Source of the DNA: Actinomycetota bacterium | Lineage (GTDB): Bacteria; Actinomycetota; Actinomycetes; Streptosporangiales; Streptosporangiaceae | Reading direction: 5' to 3' | Assembly: GCA_003168295.1 (NCBI GenBank) | Contig: PMST01000693.1 | Span: 6,789-30,127 of the forward strand | Length of the DNA: 23,339 bases | In this document: one piece after another, positions 16,004 to 23,047 of the stretch | Layout: each line of letters begins with the position of its first letter | How positions within the stretch are numbered: the first letter of the stretch is position 1 | Notes under the pieces: generated by a model | What the model was told of the DNA's origin: nothing | The model's database searches: none | The model's input: only the letters and a program-made list of their open reading frames with translations | Position numbers and translations under genes: made by a program

Positions 16004-16035
16004 GGGGCTGGTAGGGGGTGTGGGGCTTTTTGGGG
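16004..16035 (+). other. G-quadruplex-type motif in a convergent gap
   Basis: Four runs of four or five G (16004-16007, 16014-16018, 16022-16025, 16032-16035) are separated by loops of six, three and six bases. It fills much of the 69-base gap between two convergent genes, where it could help end transcription. The T5 run at 16027-16031 adds to that. Confidence 0.55.
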
Positions 16036-16038
16036 TGG

Positions 16039-16782
16039 TTAGGCGGAGAGGTAGCGGCCGAACCAGGTGAAGATCTTGTCCCAGCCGTCGACGGCGGCTT
16101 CGGGGCGGTAGGCGGTGCGGTTGACGGAGAAGAACGCGTGGCCGGCGCCCTCGTAGCTATGGAACTCATAGGTCTTGCCCTGGTCCTTGAGCTCTTCTTC
16201 GAGCTCCTTGACCTGCTCGGGTGAGGGGTGCTGGTCATCGGCGCCGAACAGGCCGAGCAGCGGGCAGGACAGGTCCTTGGTCAGGTGCTTGATGGGGCCG
16301 ACCTTCAGCGGCATCCCCTCCGGCGGAGTGCCGACCACGAAGGCGCCGTAGCAGTCGACGGCGGCGTCGAGCGGCAGGCTGCAGGCGGCCAGGAAGGATT
16401 GCCGGCCGCCCGAGCAGTAGCCGATCACGCCGACCTTGCCGTTGGACGAGGTCAGTCCGCGCAGGTAGGCAGCGGCCCCGGCCACGTCACCGATCAGCCG
16501 GTCGTCGGGGACGCCGCCCTTGGCGCGCGCCGCCGCGGCGGCGTCGTCCGGGCTAGCGCCGGGGGCGTCACGGTAGTAGAGGTTCGGCATGAGCGCGTTG
16601 TAGCCGTGCACGGCGAACGTCCGCGCGATCTCCTTGGTCGACGCGTCATAGCCAGGCATGTGGTGGATCACTACCACGCTGCCGAACGGTCCGGAGTCCA
16701 TCGGCCTGGCCAGGTAGGCCTCGATCTCGTCTCCGCCGTGCCCGCGGATCGTGACGGATTCAGCCAGCGTCGCGTCGTACAT
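16039..16782 (-). CDS. Dienelactone hydrolase family protein
   Basis: 247 aa, alpha/beta fold, with C123 (GYCSGG), D183 (GADDQH) and H215 (GAGHAF) as the Cys-Asp-His triad of dienelactone hydrolases. It is a close paralogue of the protein at 12428-13519, sharing long segments such as YLRGLT.SNGKVGVIG and SCPLLGLFGA. The ATG at 16782 is chosen because it matches the paralogue's MYDA start and has AAGGGAAG just upstream; an ATG at 16803 would add seven residues. It ends normally after GRYLSA. The two copies probably arose by duplication with other genes between them. Substrate unknown. Confidence 0.92.
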   Translation of the reverse strand: MYDATLAESVTIRGHGGDEIEAYLARPMDSGPFGSVVVIHHMPGYDASTKEIARTFAVHGYNALMPNLYYRDAPGASPDDAAAAARAKGGVPDDRLIGDVAGAAAYLRGLTSSNGKVGVIGYCSGGRQSFLAACSLPLDAAVDCYGAFVVGTPPEGMPLKVGPIKHLTKDLSCPLLGLFGADDQHPSPEQVKELEEELKDQGKTYEFHSYEGAGHAFFSVNRTAYRPEAAVDGWDKIFTWFGRYLSA

Positions 16783-16846
16783 CAGCTTCCCTTCGTTCCT
16801 CATTTCCGGCGCTCAGATCCTACAACCGGGGCCGGGCCTGGGTCGG

Positions 16847-17290
16847 TCAGGTGGGCAGGCAGACCAGGGTCAGGAAGAAGTTATCTATCTGCCGGACCGC
16901 GTCGATGAAGTGCTCGAAGTCGACCGGCTTGGTGACGAACGCATTGGCGTGCAGCGAGTAGCTGCGCAAGATGTCTTCCTCGGCCCGGGAGGTGGTCAGC
17001 ATGACCACCGGGATGACGAGCAGTTCCGGGTCCTGCTTCAGCTCGGCGAGCACCTCCAGGCCGCTGCGGCGGGGCAGGTTGACGTCGAGCAGGATCAGCC
17101 CGGGCCGCGGCGCGTCCTCGAACGGGCCGGTCCGGCGCAGGAACTGCAGAGCCTGGTCGCCGTCGCTGACCACGTGCAGGCGGTTGCGTATCTTGTAGTA
17201 CTCAAAGGCCTCTTTGGTCATGAGAACGTCGCCCTCGTCGTCCTCCACCAGCAGCACGTCGATCACTTTAGAACCACCGCTATCCGGCAT
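16847..17290 (-). CDS. CheY/Rcp1-like single-domain response regulator
   Basis: 147 aa, receiver domain only. The acidic pocket is E16-D17-D18, the phospho-acceptor D69 lies in LILLDVNLPRRSG, the switch threonine is T99/T100 and the conserved lysine is K121 (TKP). It resembles Rcp1, the partner of Cph1-type kinases. The ATG at 17290 overlaps the kinase's stop by 11 bases and has GAGGAA upstream, so translation is coupled to the kinase. No output domain is present; it may act as a phosphate shuttle, plausibly to the REC-phosphatase encoded first in the operon. That link is an inference. Confidence 0.93.
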   Translation of the reverse strand: MPDSGGSKVIDVLLVEDDEGDVLMTKEAFEYYKIRNRLHVVSDGDQALQFLRRTGPFEDAPRPGLILLDVNLPRRSGLEVLAELKQDPELLVIPVVMLTTSRAEEDILRSYSLHANAFVTKPVDFEHFIDAVRQIDNFFLTLVCLPT

Positions 17291-19040
17291 CGGTTTCCTC
17301 GTCTTCACGGTCCCCGGACGCTCCCTGAGGTAGGAGAAGCGGCGTCTCGGGGCTTGGGGGGCCTAGCACATTCGGACGGTCGGGGTCCAGCGTCTCAGGG
17401 CGTCCTGTTTCAGGGCGCTCGGGGCTCAGGGTCTCGGGGGGCATCGGCAGGGTAAACAGAAAGCGCGCACCGTCGGTGTAGGTCGTGTCGAGCCAGATCC
17501 TGCCGCCAAAGTACTCGATGATCTTCCTGGTCATGGCCAAGCCGATGCCGGTGCCCGGGTAGGCGGTCCGTTCGTGCAGGCGCTGGAAAATGACGAAGAC
17601 CCGGTCGGCGTAGTCCGGCTCGATCCCGATGCCGTTGTCGGTGAACGAGAACAGCCAGAAGTCCCCGTCCCGGCTGACCGTGATCACGACCCGCGGCGGA
17701 TTCGTGCCGCGGAACTTCAGCGCGTTGCTGAGCAGGTTCTGGAACACCGCGGTGAGCAACGGCAGCTCGCCCAGGACCAGCGGCAGGTGCCCGGTCTCGA
17801 TGGTGGCGCCCGAATCTTCCATCGGCGCGGCCAGGTTGGTCCTGGCCTGAGCCAGCGCGGCGTCGCTTGAGACCAGGGCCGGCTCCCGGGCGGACCGGCC
17901 GACCCGGCTGTAGGAGAGCAGGTCGTTGATCAGCGCCTGCATCCGCTTGGCCCCGTCGACCGCGAACTCGATGTACTGATCAGCCCGGGCGTCGAGTTGC
18001 CCGGCGTAGCGGCGCTGCAGCAGCTGAGTGAAGCTCGCGACCTTCCTGAGCGGCTCCTGCAGGTCGTGCGACGCGATATAGGCGAACTGCTCGAGCTCGG
18101 AGTTCGAGCGCTGGAGTTCCTCGGAGTGAGCCTGCAGGACATCATTGGCGGCCTGGGTCGCGGACAGCTCCTGCAGGATGCGCTGGCGCATGGTGTTCAC
18201 ATCCGCGGCCAGGTTGGTCACCTCCCGCGGGCCGCGCAGGCTGACGTCGTGCCCGAAATCGCCGCCGGCCACCTGGCGCGCCTGGGCGGCCAGCTGGTGC
18301 AGCGGCCTGATCGCGGTCGCCCGCAGGCCGAGCGCGAGGAGGACCACGATGACCGCCAGGCCGATCGCGATCGCGACGAAAACGATATCCAGAACGTCAG
18401 AGGCATCATTCAGGGCTGCGATCGCGTGGTTCCTGGCGGTCTCGATCGTCGTCTCCAGCACGGCGATCTTGACCCGTACGGCGTCGAAATCCGCCTTCCC
18501 GGCCGTGATGTCGGGACTGATCACCGGTTTGCCGCTGCGGCGGACCTGACTGATGGCCGGTTCCGCGTAGTGGATGCGCCAGTAATGCGCTTGGTTTTTC
18601 ACGCTGGTCAGATCGGCCCGGGTAGCGGTGGGCAGCTGGCCGTACTCGCCCTCCAGGCTGCTGATCGCGGATTTCTCTGCCGCCGTGCCCTGGGTGTACG
18701 GGGCCAGAAAGCTCTGGTTGGCGCTGAGCGCGTAACCGCGGACGCCGGTCTCCTGGTTGAGCATCGCGATGTCGAGCTGCTGAGCCTGAAGGACCGCGGG
18801 ATCGAAGGTGTTCAGCACCCGGGCACGATCATGATGCAAGGTGAGCAACGCGATCCCGCCGGCCGACACGGCGGTCACCGAGAAAAGGAGCAGGACCACG
18901 ACCGCAACCCCTACGATCCGGCTCAGCGGCCAGCGTTTCGCCGCTGTCGAGCGGCGCGCGGGGTCTGAGCCCGCATGTTGCGGACCCGCATGTTCCGCGG
19001 CCGCGGGGTCCGGGGCCGCGGGGTCGGGCGGAGCGCTCAT
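17280..19040 (-). CDS. CHASE3-HAMP sensor histidine kinase
   Basis: 586 aa membrane kinase. A disordered Ala/Pro-rich N-terminus (1-36) leads to TM1 (about 41-67), an extracellular CHASE3 domain (about 75-210) with QETGVRGYAL, TM2 (about 218-238) and a HAMP linker. The HisKA box FAYIASHDLQEPLRK has H325. The HATPase domain has its N box at N435/N439, DNGIGI at 468-473 and GTGIGLA at 496-502. The SHDLQEPLRK box is of the Cph1-like kind. A Pro/Glu-rich tail of about 50 residues with repeated PET units ends the protein. Its ATG overlaps the upstream gene's TGA (ATGA) and its end overlaps the response regulator start. The signal is unknown. Confidence 0.94.
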   Translation of the reverse strand: MSAPPDPAAPDPAAAEHAGPQHAGSDPARRSTAAKRWPLSRIVGVAVVVLLLFSVTAVSAGGIALLTLHHDRARVLNTFDPAVLQAQQLDIAMLNQETGVRGYALSANQSFLAPYTQGTAAEKSAISSLEGEYGQLPTATRADLTSVKNQAHYWRIHYAEPAISQVRRSGKPVISPDITAGKADFDAVRVKIAVLETTIETARNHAIAALNDASDVLDIVFVAIAIGLAVIVVLLALGLRATAIRPLHQLAAQARQVAGGDFGHDVSLRGPREVTNLAADVNTMRQRILQELSATQAANDVLQAHSEELQRSNSELEQFAYIASHDLQEPLRKVASFTQLLQRRYAGQLDARADQYIEFAVDGAKRMQALINDLLSYSRVGRSAREPALVSSDAALAQARTNLAAPMEDSGATIETGHLPLVLGELPLLTAVFQNLLSNALKFRGTNPPRVVITVSRDGDFWLFSFTDNGIGIEPDYADRVFVIFQRLHERTAYPGTGIGLAMTRKIIEYFGGRIWLDTTYTDGARFLFTLPMPPETLSPERPETGRPETLDPDRPNVLGPPSPETPLLLPQGASGDREDEETDAG

Positions 19041-20263
19041 CGGCCGTCCGGGGACGAAAAGCTGAGCGCGAGGATGGCCAGGTCGTCGTCGAGGTCTTTC
19101 CCGTTCAGCTGGCGGACGCGGTCGATGAGCTGGTCAAGCAGCTGATCGTCGGTCGGCGCGTGCCCGTCCGCGTTCCCGGGGAACGGCCCTTGCCGCTGGA
19201 TGTTCCTGATCAGGTCCATCAGGCGTTCGCTGCCCAGCCGCTCGGAGCCCCGGCCGATGCGGCCCTCGATCAGCCCGTCGGTGTACAGCAGGATCGACCA
19301 GCTGTCCTCCAGCCGAACATGGGTACCCGGCCAGTCCCGGACATCGCTGAGCCCCAGCGGCGGAGAAGACAGGGTTGGCAGCTCGCGGACACCGTCGCGG
19401 GTCAGCAGCAGGGGCGGCAGGTGACCGGCCATGCGGACCCAGCCGACGTTCCGCTCCGGGGCCACCGACACCATGCACATCGTGGCGAACATGGTGTCAT
19501 CCTGCCGCTCATGCCCGAGCAGCTGGCTGAGGGTGAAAAGGATCTCATCGGCAGGCCGGCCGGCCAGCACCAGCGCGCGCCAGGCCACGCGCAGGCAGAC
19601 GCCGAGCGCGGCTTCGGCCGGCCCGCGGCCGCAGACATCGCCGATGAGGGCGTGCACCCAGCCGTCCGCCACCTCGACCACATCATAGAAATCCCCGCCG
19701 AGCAGCATGTGCTGGCCGCCGGCCAGGCAGCGCGCCGCCACCCTCAGCCGCGAGTCGCCAAGCAGCGGCGACGGCAGCAGGCCCCGCTCGAGCCTGGCGT
19801 TCTCCTGGGCGTGGATCTGCGCCGCCTGGAGGTCCCGCTGAGCTTCCTCCGCGCGCCGCCGCTCCATCGCGTAACGGATGACCCGGTGCAGCATGTGCCC
19901 GGCGACCTCGCCCTTGACCAGGTAGTCCTGCGCACCGGCCCGGACCGCCAGCTCCCCCAGGTGCTCGTTGGTGTCCCCGGTCAGGACGACCACGGCGGCC
20001 TCCGGCTCGACCTCGAGCAATTGCCGCAGTCCGTTCAGGCCCTGTGAATCCGGCAGCCCCAGATCAAGGAGCACGCAGGCCGCTCCCGCCAGCATGGTCT
20101 TGGCCTGGTTGAGGGAGTGTGCCCGCCGCACCACGACCGGGGCGTCCACCTCAAGCAGGAGCTCCTCGACCAGCAGGGCGTCGCCATCGTCGTCCTCGAC
20201 GAGCAGAACCTGGTCATGGCTGATCGACGAGGCCGCAGCCTCAAGCTCAGCACTACTAGTCAT
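19037..20263 (-). CDS. Response regulator with SpoIIE-type PP2C phosphatase output
   Basis: 408 aa. An N-terminal receiver domain has D24-D26 acids, D67 (LLDLGLPDSQG) and K117. A short helical linker (about 130-160) leads to an RsbU/SpoIIE serine phosphatase domain with metal-binding LGGDFYDV (D191, D194), IGDVCGRG (D209), YTDGL and a C-terminal DDDLAIL. Such proteins dephosphorylate anti-anti-sigma factors when their receiver is phosphorylated. ATG at 20263 is preferred; a GTG codon directly precedes it. It is the first gene of an ATGA-coupled operon with the kinase and Rcp1-like regulator. No anti-sigma antagonist is in the window, so the target lies elsewhere. Confidence 0.93.
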   Translation of the reverse strand: MTSSAELEAAASSISHDQVLLVEDDDGDALLVEELLLEVDAPVVVRRAHSLNQAKTMLAGAACVLLDLGLPDSQGLNGLRQLLEVEPEAAVVVLTGDTNEHLGELAVRAGAQDYLVKGEVAGHMLHRVIRYAMERRRAEEAQRDLQAAQIHAQENARLERGLLPSPLLGDSRLRVAARCLAGGQHMLLGGDFYDVVEVADGWVHALIGDVCGRGPAEAALGVCLRVAWRALVLAGRPADEILFTLSQLLGHERQDDTMFATMCMVSVAPERNVGWVRMAGHLPPLLLTRDGVRELPTLSSPPLGLSDVRDWPGTHVRLEDSWSILLYTDGLIEGRIGRGSERLGSERLMDLIRNIQRQGPFPGNADGHAPTDDQLLDQLIDRVRQLNGKDLDDDLAILALSFSSPDGR

Positions 20264-20335
20264 CACGACCTACATATGTGTAGCCGCCGCAGGGGCGTCG
20301 GATAGCCACGATTGTGGGGATACCATCATGCACGT

Positions 20336-20351
20336 CCCGTTGCACAACGGG
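20336..20351. repeat. Hairpin between FAD oxidase and phosphatase operon
   Basis: CCCGTTG-CA-CAACGGG is a perfect 7-2-7 inverted repeat in the 140-base gap upstream of the REC-phosphatase start and downstream of the FAD oxidase stop. It has no T-tract. It may be an operator for the kinase operon or a weak terminator for the oxidase gene. Confidence 0.45.
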
Positions 20352-20403
20352 GACACTTCCCGGCCACGGATCGGACAGGCCTCGCTCGACATTACGAAAT
20401 GGC

Positions 20404-22086
20404 CTAGATCGCCTGCGGGAAAGTGAACACGCGATCTGGGTCATAGGTGCCCTTGACCTGGGTGAGCCGACTGAAGTTAGCACCGTAGTAGGCCTGCTGC
20501 CAGTTGGTCAGGGCGGGGTCGATGTAGTTCTGGTAGGCCTGGCCGCTCGCGTACGGACGCATCGACTGCCAGAACGACTGCTGCCACGCGTGCTGGCGCG
20601 CCACCCCGGCGGACGCCGAACCTACCGGCCAGGTGGTCGTGTACTGAGCCTGAAACAGCGCGTCGCGGTGCACGAACGCGGTCGCACCCGGTGCGATGCG
20701 GTTGACCGCGCCGCCGAGCGCGTCGAAAGCTATCCCGCCGGCCCCGCCTGACGCGCCGCTCACCCGCTGCAGGCTCTCCACGCCGGACAACAAGGTGCCG
20801 ATCCCCTGGCTGCTCAGCGGCTTGGTGAAGAAGTCCGACTTCGCGTATTCCGAGGCCCGCGACAGCTGGCCGGCCGGATTCTGGGTGGGCAGGTGGCACT
20901 CGTTCACCGTCAGGCTCGCGCAGCCCGCCTCGACCAGCATCGCGTGCAGCCAGGAGGGGCTCACCTCCAGGAAAGGTGACGACGGATCCGACCCCGCGGC
21001 GGCATACAGCTTCTCAAGCAGCGCGGACGCGGCGCTCGCGCTGCCCAGGTAGGTGCCGCCCACCTGGATCGACGGGATCGACCCGCCCGGCGCCGCAGCC
21101 AGGTGCAGGTTCGACCAGAGCTGGTCCGGGGCGTGCGGAGCCCACGACTGCCAGGCCGAGATCACCCGGGCGGCCTGGGACCAGGGCCAGGACAGGAAGA
21201 ACAGGACGATCTCGCTCGCGGGGTGGGTAGCGAACGTGAACGAGGTAACCACGCCGAAGTTGCCGCCACCGCCGCCGCGGCAGGCCCAGAACAGGTCGGG
21301 GTTGCTGCTCGCGCTGCACGTGCGGAGGAGACCGTCGGCGGTGACGATCTGCAGGGAGGTCACGTTGTCGCTGGTCAGGCCGTAAGCGCGGGATACCACG
21401 CCGACGCCACCGCCCAGGGTGAGCCCGGCGATGCCGACCGTCGGGCAGGACCCGCCCGGCACCACGCGGCCGTGGGCCGACAGCCCGTTGTAGAAGTCGA
21501 TCAAGCGCGTGCCGGCCCCGACGGTCGCGGTGCTGCCGCTGACGTTCACCCCGGCCATCCGCGTTACGTCGATAATCAGGCCGCTGCCCGACGACCAGCC
21601 CGCGTAGCTGTGCCCCCCGGACCTGGCCGCGACCGGCACACCGTACTTGCGCACGAACGCCAGGCAGGTCGATACGTCATGAGGATTACTGCAGTAGGCG
21701 ATCCCGGCCGGGTGCAGTGAGTCGAAGCGCGGGTCGAACTGCCGTTTGGCGACGGTATAGGCGGCCTCGCCCGGTCGCACCAGGGTCCCAGATAGGTCGT
21801 GGCTCAGGGCCGTCCAGTCCGCGGACGAGGGGGGAGGAGAGGACGAGGCACCGGCCGTCTGGACTGCGCTGCCCGCCTGCGAGCCGGCCGGGCTCGCGGT
21901 CCGGCTCGCGATTCCGCTCGCGGCGCTCGATCCGCTGCTCCGGCTGCACGAGGCGAGCAGCCCGGCGCCTCCGGCCGCCGCGGCGAACCGCAGGAACGCA
22001 CGGCGTCCAGGCGGCCGGCTCGGTGGCGGACAGGGCCTGGTCCAGCGATCCTGGGCGTCCTCGCCTTCGCTTCCGGCTTGGGCCAT
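20404..22086 (-). CDS. Tat-exported lipoprotein FAD-linked oxidase (BBE family)
   Basis: 560 aa. The signal region has twin arginines R28-R29 (GRRAFLRF), a hydrophobic stretch and a lipobox LLASC (C47), so the enzyme is probably Tat-exported folded with FAD and lipid-anchored outside. A Ser/Ala-rich linker (48-90) precedes the PCMH-type FAD domain. H159 in ARSGGHSY and C214 in GGSCPTVG are the two attachment points seen in bicovalent flavoenzymes. The C-terminus YDPDRVFTFPQ is the berberine-bridge-enzyme motif. Relatives oxidise sugars, alkaloids or polyketides with oxygen. The ATG at 22086 was taken. It diverges from a MarR gene whose operators lie in the shared 252-base gap. Substrate unknown. 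Confidence 0.92.
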   Translation of the reverse strand: MAQAGSEGEDAQDRWTRPCPPPSRPPGRRAFLRFAAAAGGAGLLASCSRSSGSSAASGIASRTASPAGSQAGSAVQTAGASSSPPPSSADWTALSHDLSGTLVRPGEAAYTVAKRQFDPRFDSLHPAGIAYCSNPHDVSTCLAFVRKYGVPVAARSGGHSYAGWSSGSGLIIDVTRMAGVNVSGSTATVGAGTRLIDFYNGLSAHGRVVPGGSCPTVGIAGLTLGGGVGVVSRAYGLTSDNVTSLQIVTADGLLRTCSASSNPDLFWACRGGGGGNFGVVTSFTFATHPASEIVLFFLSWPWSQAARVISAWQSWAPHAPDQLWSNLHLAAAPGGSIPSIQVGGTYLGSASAASALLEKLYAAAGSDPSSPFLEVSPSWLHAMLVEAGCASLTVNECHLPTQNPAGQLSRASEYAKSDFFTKPLSSQGIGTLLSGVESLQRVSGASGGAGGIAFDALGGAVNRIAPGATAFVHRDALFQAQYTTTWPVGSASAGVARQHAWQQSFWQSMRPYASGQAYQNYIDPALTNWQQAYYGANFSRLTQVKGTYDPDRVFTFPQAI

Positions 22087-22228
22087 CGCGGTCAGCCTTC
22101 CCTTCGCTGCACTCCGTGCTTCTTAGCGAGCTTCCCAGTGGGAGCGCCAGCAGTAAAGACGCCGCCCGGCGGCAAAAAGTTGGTCCCGGCCGGCCGTTGG
22201 CCCAGGCCGGGCTCGCGGAGTTAACGCG

Positions 22229-22262
22229 ATATTTACTTGCTTGCTGGAGCAAGCAGAAATAT
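22229..22262. promoter_or_regulatory. Long dyad in the oxidase / MarR gap
   Basis: TGCTTGCT-GG-AGCAAGCA (22238-22255) is a perfect 8-2-8 inverted repeat. It is flanked by outer arms ATATTT (22229-22234) and AAATAT (22257-22262). The dyad differs in sequence from the GTTGAG sites beside it, so it may be bound by another protein or form a hairpin in a leader transcript. Confidence 0.6.
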
Positions 22263-22263
22263 A

Positions 22264-22313
22264 GTTGAGATACTCAACCGTTGAGTAACTCAGGTAATAG
22301 TTGAAGCCTCAGG
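22264..22313. promoter_or_regulatory. Array of MarR-type operator dyads
   Basis: GTTGAG-ATA-CTCAAC (22264-22278) is perfect. GTTGAG-TAA-CTCAGG (22280-22294) follows with one base between, and a weaker copy GTTGAAGCCTCAGG is at 22300-22313. The sites are 16-20 bases apart centre to centre and end 25 bases before the MarR start codon. TTGAG/CTCAA dyads are typical of MarR-family binding sites, so autoregulation is the likely use, perhaps with control of the divergent oxidase. Confidence 0.75.
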
Positions 22314-22338
22314 AACAATCGGACGGAGGTGAGCACAC

Positions 22339-22827
22339 ATGGAAGCGCAGCCAGGCACGGCGACGGCCCTGGACGCAGAGCCGGTACCGCACGCGGAACC
22401 GCTGACTGACGACCAGCTGAATAAGCAGATCAGTGACGTGTTCACCGATCTCATCAAGCACGCTCACGACCTCGGGCAGAAGATCGCAACCGAAAACGGG
22501 CTGACCGGCAGCGACGCCATGGCCCTGTTCAAGCTCGAGACTCCGATGACGATGAAGGAACTCGGCCTGCGGATGGGCTGCGATCCCTCCTTCGTCACCA
22601 CGATCGCGGACGCGCTCGAGAAGCACGGGCTGGCCCGGCGGGAACCTTCCGTCAAGGACCGGCGCAGCAAGAACATCGTGCTCACGCCGGAAGGCGTGAG
22701 CGTCAGGGAACGGGTCTGCGACGAGCTCATGGCGCAGGCGCCCTGGTGCACCACGCTGGACACGAGCGAGCGCCGCTGCCTGCTCGGGCTGATGCGCAAG
22801 ATGCTCAGATCCCGCTGCGGGAGGTGA
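22339..22827 (+). CDS. MarR-family transcriptional regulator
   Basis: 162 aa. Two N-terminal helices (about 25-60) are followed by a winged helix: MTMKELGLRMGCDPSFVTTI as helix-turn-helix and REPSVKDRRSKNIVLT as the wing with its DRR hallmark, then dimerisation helices. Three cysteines occur in the C-terminal half, but no known redox pattern is evident. GGAGGTGA six bases before the ATG is a near-ideal ribosome binding site. It is the expected repressor of itself and of the efflux pump 220 bases downstream, and possibly of the divergent FAD oxidase. Ligand unknown. Confidence 0.93.
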   Translation: MEAQPGTATALDAEPVPHAEPLTDDQLNKQISDVFTDLIKHAHDLGQKIATENGLTGSDAMALFKLETPMTMKELGLRMGCDPSFVTTIADALEKHGLARREPSVKDRRSKNIVLTPEGVSVRERVCDELMAQAPWCTTLDTSERRCLLGLMRKMLRSRCGR

Positions 22828-22883
22828 TGGCGTCACATTCGCGACGGCTACCTCGTCATATGCGATGAGAGCAAGGCCAAACC

Positions 22884-22907
22884 ACCGTCATAACTGCGGA
22901 TGACGGT
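22884..22907. promoter_or_regulatory. 8-8-8 inverted repeat upstream of the efflux pump
   Basis: ACCGTCAT, the spacer AACTGCGG and ATGACGGT form a perfect inverted repeat in the MarR-pump gap. It could be a second operator or a stem in the leader RNA. It is unlike the GTTGAG sites upstream of MarR. Confidence 0.55.
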
Positions 22908-22932
22908 CACACGGGGAAGGAAGAGACCGACG

Positions 22933-22965
22933 GTGAACTCCTACCACGGCCCGTTCGGCCTCTAA
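22933..22965 (+). CDS. Putative leader peptide (uORF) of the efflux pump
   Basis: Ten codons, GTG to TAA, encoding MNSYHGPFGL. A purine-rich GGGGAAGGAAGAG lies seven bases or so upstream. An in-frame ATG at 22900 would give a 21-residue form but lacks a ribosome binding site. The stop is 26 bases before a perfect hairpin (22991-23009), an arrangement typical of ribosome-mediated attenuation. I do not recognise the peptide; it could be a chance ORF. Confidence 0.4.
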   Translation: MNSYHGPFGL

Positions 22966-22990
22966 AGATCTTAAAAACGGAATCACGGCG

Positions 22991-23009
22991 CGTGACCTTG
23001 CTGGTCACG
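22991..23009 (+). promoter_or_regulatory. Leader hairpin before the efflux pump start
   Basis: CGTGACC-TTGCT-GGTCACG is a perfect 7-5-7 stem-loop followed by GCGTTTGTTTA. The left arm can also pair with GGTCAC at 22905-22910, upstream of the uORF. Two mutually exclusive folds are therefore possible. Confidence 0.5.
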
Positions 23010-23047
23010 GCGTTTGTTTAGTACGCCCTCAATCTAGGGAGATTGTC

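Noticed and set aside
17997..18968. 323-codon plus-strand open frame opposite the histidine kinase
   Set aside because: The kinase frame has intact CHASE3, HAMP, HisKA and HATPase motifs; the antisense frame is compositionally a shadow.
20310..20350. Stress-sigma type promoter (GTT..GGTAT) before the phosphatase operon
   Set aside because: On the minus strand the spacing between GTTG and GGTAT is about 20 bases, too long for the known consensus.
22827..22868. 13-codon ORF overlapping the MarR stop as TGATG
   Set aside because: GGGAGG is too close to the ATG and the peptide is unremarkable; probably chance.
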